A stretch of 64,000 nt of DNA from Tetragonia tetragonoides (taxonomy: Eukaryota; Streptophyta; Magnoliopsida; Caryophyllales; Aizoaceae), in the NCBI GenBank assembly GCA_038025085.1, contig CM076141.1, forward strand, positions 25,358,501 through 25,422,500, given 5' to 3'. Both the position numbers and the translations under genes were made by a program. Positions 60,400 to 64,000 of this stretch are shown here, one piece after another. The number at the start of each line of letters is the position of its first letter. Position 1 is the stretch's first letter. Below the pieces are notes generated by a model. That model had not been told where the DNA came from. It searched no databases and was given only the letters and a program-made list of their open reading frames with translations.

Positions 60400-63300
60400 C
60401 TCATACGAGTAGGGTGAAAGAGATTTGAGTTCTTTTGTGTTGTATATTAAGAGAAAGCATCCAAATACTTTGTTTGCATTCATTTGAGTGTGAAATTACA
60501 CCTAGGATGTTTACAAGTACAAACAAGCTTCAACTCAAGCTGCTGAATGAATTTACGCGTTTTAACAGCTCTTACGACTAGGGTGATAGAAATTGAGTTC
60601 TTTTGTGTTGTATATTAAGAGAAAGCATCCAAATACTTTGTTTGCATTCACTTAAGGGTGAAACTACACCTAGGATGTTTACAAGTACAAACAAGCTTCA
60701 ACTCAAGCTGTTGAATGAATTTACGCGTTTTAACAGCTCTTACGACTAGGGTGATAGAAATTGAGTTCTTTTGTGTTCTATATTAAGAGAAAGCATCCAA
60801 ATACTTTGTTTACATTCATTTGAGTGTGAAACTACACCTAGGATGTTTACAGTTACAAACAAGCTTCAACTAAAGCGTTTGAATGCATTTACGCGTTTTA
60901 AAAGCTCATACGAGTTGGGTGAAAGAGATTTGAGTTCTTTTGTGTTGTAAATTAAGAGAAAGCATCCAAATACTTTGTTTGCATTCATTTGAGTGTGAAA
61001 CTATACCTAGGATGTTTACAGTTACAAACAAGCTTCAACTCAAGCTTTTTAATGCATTTACGCGTTTTTAAAAGCTCATACAAGTAGGGTGAAAGAGATT
61101 TGAGTTCTTTTGTGTTGTATATTAAGAGAAAGCATCTAAATACTTTGTTTGCATTCATTTGAGTGTGAAATTACACCTAGGATGTTTACAAGTACAAACA
61201 AGCTTCAACTCAAGCTGCTGAATGAATTTACGCGTTTTAACAGCTCTTACGACTAGGGTGATAAAAATTGAGTTCTTTTGTGTTGTATATTAAGAGAAAG
61301 CATCCAAATACTTTGTTTGCATTCATTTGAGTGTGAAACTACACCTAGGATGTTTACAAGTACAAACAAGCTTCAACTCAAGCTGTTGAATAAATTTACG
61401 CGTTTTAACAGCTCTTACGACTAGGGTGATAGAAATTGAGTTCTTTTGTGTTCTATATTAAGAGAAAGCATCCAAATACTTTGTTTACATTCATTTGAGT
61501 GTGAAATTACACCTAGGATGTTTACAGTTACAAACAAGTTTCAACTGAAGCTTTTGAATGCATTTACGCGTTTTAAAAGCTCATACGAGTAGGGTGAAAG
61601 AGATTTGAGTTCTTTTGTGTTGTATATTAAGAGAAAGCATCCAAATACGTTGTTTGCATTCATTTGAGTGTCAAACTACTCCTAGGATGTTTACAAGTAC
61701 GAACGAGCTTCAACTCAAGCTTTTGAATGCATTTACGCGTTTTAAAAGCTCATACGAGTAGGGTGAAAGCGATTTGAGTTCTTTTGTATTGTATATTAAG
61801 AGAAAGCATCCAAATACTTTGTTTGCATTCATTTGAGTGTCAAACTACACCAGGGATGTTTACAAGTACAAACAAGCTTCAACTCAAGCTTTTGAATGCA
61901 TTTACGGGTTTTAACAGCTCTTACGACTGGGGTGATAGAATTTGAGTTCTTTTGTATTGTATATTCAGAGAAAGCATCCAAATACTTTGTTTGCATTCAT
62001 TTGAGTGTGAAACTACACCTAGGATGTCTACAGTTACAAACAAGCTTCAACTCAAGCGTTTGAATGCATTTACGCGTTTTAAAAGCTCATACGAGTAGGG
62101 TGAAAGAGATTTGAGTTCTTTTGTGTTGTAAATTAAGAGAAAGCATCCAAATACTTTGTTTGCATTCATTTGAGTGTGAAACTATACCTAGGATGTTTAC
62201 AGTTACAAACAAGCTTCAACTCAAGCTTTTTAATGCATTTACGCGTTTTTAAAAGCTCGTACGAGTAGGGTGAAAGAGATTTGAGTTCTTTTGTGTTGTA
62301 TATTAAGAGAAAGCATCCAAATACTTTTTTTGCATTCATTTGAGTGTGAAATTACACCTATGATGTTTACAAGTACAAACAAGCTTCAACTCAAGCTGCT
62401 GAATGAATTTACGTGTTTTAACAGCTCTTACGACTAGGGTGAAAGAAATTGAGTTCTTTTGTGTTGTATATTAAGAGAAAGCATCCAAATACTTTGTTTG
62501 TATTCATTTGAGTGTGAAACTACACCTAGGATGTTTACAAGTACAAACAAGCTTCAACTCAAGCTGTTGAATGAATTTACGCGTTTTAACAGCTCTTACG
62601 ACTAGGGTGATAGAAATTGAGTTCTTTTGTGTTCTATATTAAGAGAAAGCATCCAAATACTTTGTTTACATTCATTTGAGTGTGAAATTACACCTAGGAT
62701 GTTTACAGTTACAAACAAGCTTCAACTCAAGGTTTTGAATGCATTTACGCGTTTTAAAAGCTCATACGAGTAGGGTGAAAGAGATTTGAGTTCTTTTGTG
62801 TTGTATATTAAGAGAAAGCATCCAAATACGTTGTTTGCATTCATTTGAGTGTCAAACTACACCTAGGATGTTTACAAGTACGAACAAGCTTCAACTCAAG
62901 CTTTTGAATGCATTTACGCGTTATAAAAGCTCATACGAGTAGGGTGAAAGCGATTTGAGTTCTTTTGTATTGTATATTAAGAGAAAGCATCCAAATACTT
63001 TGTTTGCATTCATTTGAGTGTCAAACTACACCAGGGATGTTTACAAGTACAAACAAGCTTCAACTCAAGCTTTTGAATGCATTTACGGGTTTTAACAGCT
63101 CTTACGACTAGGGTGATAGAAATTGAGTTCTTTTGTATTGTATATTAAGAGAAAGCATCCAAATACTTTGTTTGCATTCATTTGAGTGTGAAACTACACC
63201 TAGGATATTTACAGTTACAAACAAGCTTCAACTCAAGCGTTTAAATGCATTTACGCGTTTTAAAAGCTCATACGAGTAGGGTGAAAGAGATTTGAGTTCT

Positions 63301-63989
63301 TTTGTGTTGTAAATTAAGAGGAAGCATCCAAATACTTTGTTTGCATTCATTTGAGTGTGAGACTATACCTAGGATGTTTACAGTTATAAACAAGCTTCAA
63401 CTCAAGCTTTTTAATGCATTTACGCGTTTTTAAAAGCTCATACGAGTAGGGTGAAAGAGATTTGAGTTCTTTTGTGTTGTATATTAAGAGAAAGCATCCA
63501 AATACTTTGTTTGCATTCATTTGATTGTGAAATTACACCTAGGATGTTTACAAGTACAAACAAGCTTCAACTCAAGCTGCTGAATGAATTTACGCGTTTT
63601 AACAGCTCTTACGACTAGGGTGATAGAAATTGAGTTCTTTTGTGTTGTATATTAAGAGAAAGCATCCAAATACTTTGTTTGCATTCATTTGAGTGTGAAA
63701 CTACACCTAGGATGTTTACAAGTACAAACAAGCTTCAACTCAAGCTGTTGAATGAATTTACGCGTTTTAACAGCTCTTACGACTAGGGTGATAGAAATTG
63801 AGTTCTTTTGTGTTGTATATTAAGAGAAAGCATCCAAATACTTTGTTTACATTCATTTGAGTGTGAAATTACACCTAGGATGTTTACAGTTACAAACAAG
63901 CTTCAACTCAAGGTTTTGAATGCATTTACGCGTTTTAAAAGCTCATACGAGTAGGGTGAAAGAGATTTGAGTTCTTTTGTGTTGTATAT
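60400..63989 (+). repeat. Seven-monomer higher-order repeat (~1.18 kb)
   Basis: 'Gctttttaatgcatttacgcg' recurs near 61,045, 62,227 and 63,407; 'aagcgtttgaatg' or its variant near 60,873, 62,054 and 63,236; 'gctgctgaatg' near 61,213, 62,396 and 63,578. The spacing is about 1,180 bp, or seven monomers. Two full units and a partial third are seen before the array is cut by the LTR at 63,990; the leftmost unit is less complete. Confidence 0.82.
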
Positions 63990-64000
63990 TGATGCGTTAG
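63990..64000 (+). mobile_element. Start of a second family A LTR (first 11 bp)
   Basis: The satellite stops in mid-monomer at 'gttgtatat' and TGATGCGTTAG follows. These 11 bases equal the outer tip of the family A LTR at 1340 read on the minus strand. The element, or a solo LTR, would continue right on the plus strand beyond the window. The evidence is only 11 bases, strengthened by the abrupt loss of satellite sequence. Confidence 0.6.

Larger units (their letters stand above)
9751..63989 (+). repeat. 169-bp satellite array, main segment (~54 kb)
   Basis: About 320 monomers in uninterrupted head-to-tail order and one orientation, continuing the array left of the family B element. The monomer is that described for 1341-6546. 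The length class and pure tandem structure are typical of plant centromeric or heterochromatic satellites; no direct evidence for CENH3 binding can be read from sequence. Sub-domains with different monomer variants and higher-order structure are annotated separately. No gene or further transposon was seen in this stretch. Confidence 0.97.

Noticed and set aside
1341..63989. CRISPR array
   Set aside because: The regular spacing comes from whole 169-bp monomers with no unique spacers between short repeats, and the context is a plant nuclear satellite.
1341..63989. A conserved mammalian-type CENP-B box in the monomer
   Set aside because: No segment of the monomer resembles the 17-bp box core well enough to support the claim.
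1341..63989. Identification as the Arabidopsis 178-bp or a similar named centromere satellite
   Set aside because: The monomer length and sequence landmarks do not match what I recall of that family; a shared AAGCTT site alone is not evidence.

Overview
This window comes from a plant nuclear genome and is almost entirely satellite DNA, with LTR retrotransposons at both edges and one inserted inside. Evidence for a plant: two LTR families share a primer-binding site complementary to plant initiator-methionine tRNA (TGGTATCAGAGC), one of them encodes a Ty3/gypsy-type Gag, and the bulk is a head-to-tail AT-rich satellite of 169-bp monomers, the size class typical of plant centromeric satellites. 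I could not identify the species. No ordinary host gene, tRNA, rRNA or CRISPR array was seen.

Layout. 1-324: the downstream part of an LTR of family B (+ strand). 325-556: leader and first ~22 codons of gag of a family A element (- strand), cut by the B LTR. 557-1340: the complete 784-bp family A LTR (- strand). 1341-6546: satellite. 6547-9750: a complete 3,204-bp gag-only LTR retrotransposon of family B (- strand), with 863-bp LTRs, a primer-binding site, a polypurine tract and a 5-bp target-site duplication (GTTTA). 9751-63989: satellite again, split into domains: irregular monomers with a 676-bp four-monomer duplication (to ~12,260); two ~5.52-kb tandem copies (12,091-17,609 and 17,610-23,129); mixed monomers (to ~26.0 kb); a large domain of ordered but variable-length higher-order repeats (~26-54.4 kb); a domain rich in a one-base-longer variant (~54.4-60.4 kb); and a seven-monomer repeat of ~1.18 kb (~60.4-63.99 kb). 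63990-64000: the first 11 bases of another family A LTR, on the + strand.

How the parts relate. The satellite totals about 59.4 kb, or about 350 monomers, all in one orientation. It looks like an actively evolving array in which local amplification, out-of-register deletions and template-switch scars are visible. The family B element has only Gag-type coding capacity (no protease, reverse transcriptase, RNase H or integrase), so it would need an autonomous partner to move; its structure fits the TR-GAG class of non-autonomous elements. The family A LTRs at the two ends of the array both have their 5' ends against the satellite and their bodies pointing outward.

The many ~70-residue open frames in the satellite follow from the monomer sequence and are not annotated as genes. 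All identities, monomer counts and ages below were counted by eye.
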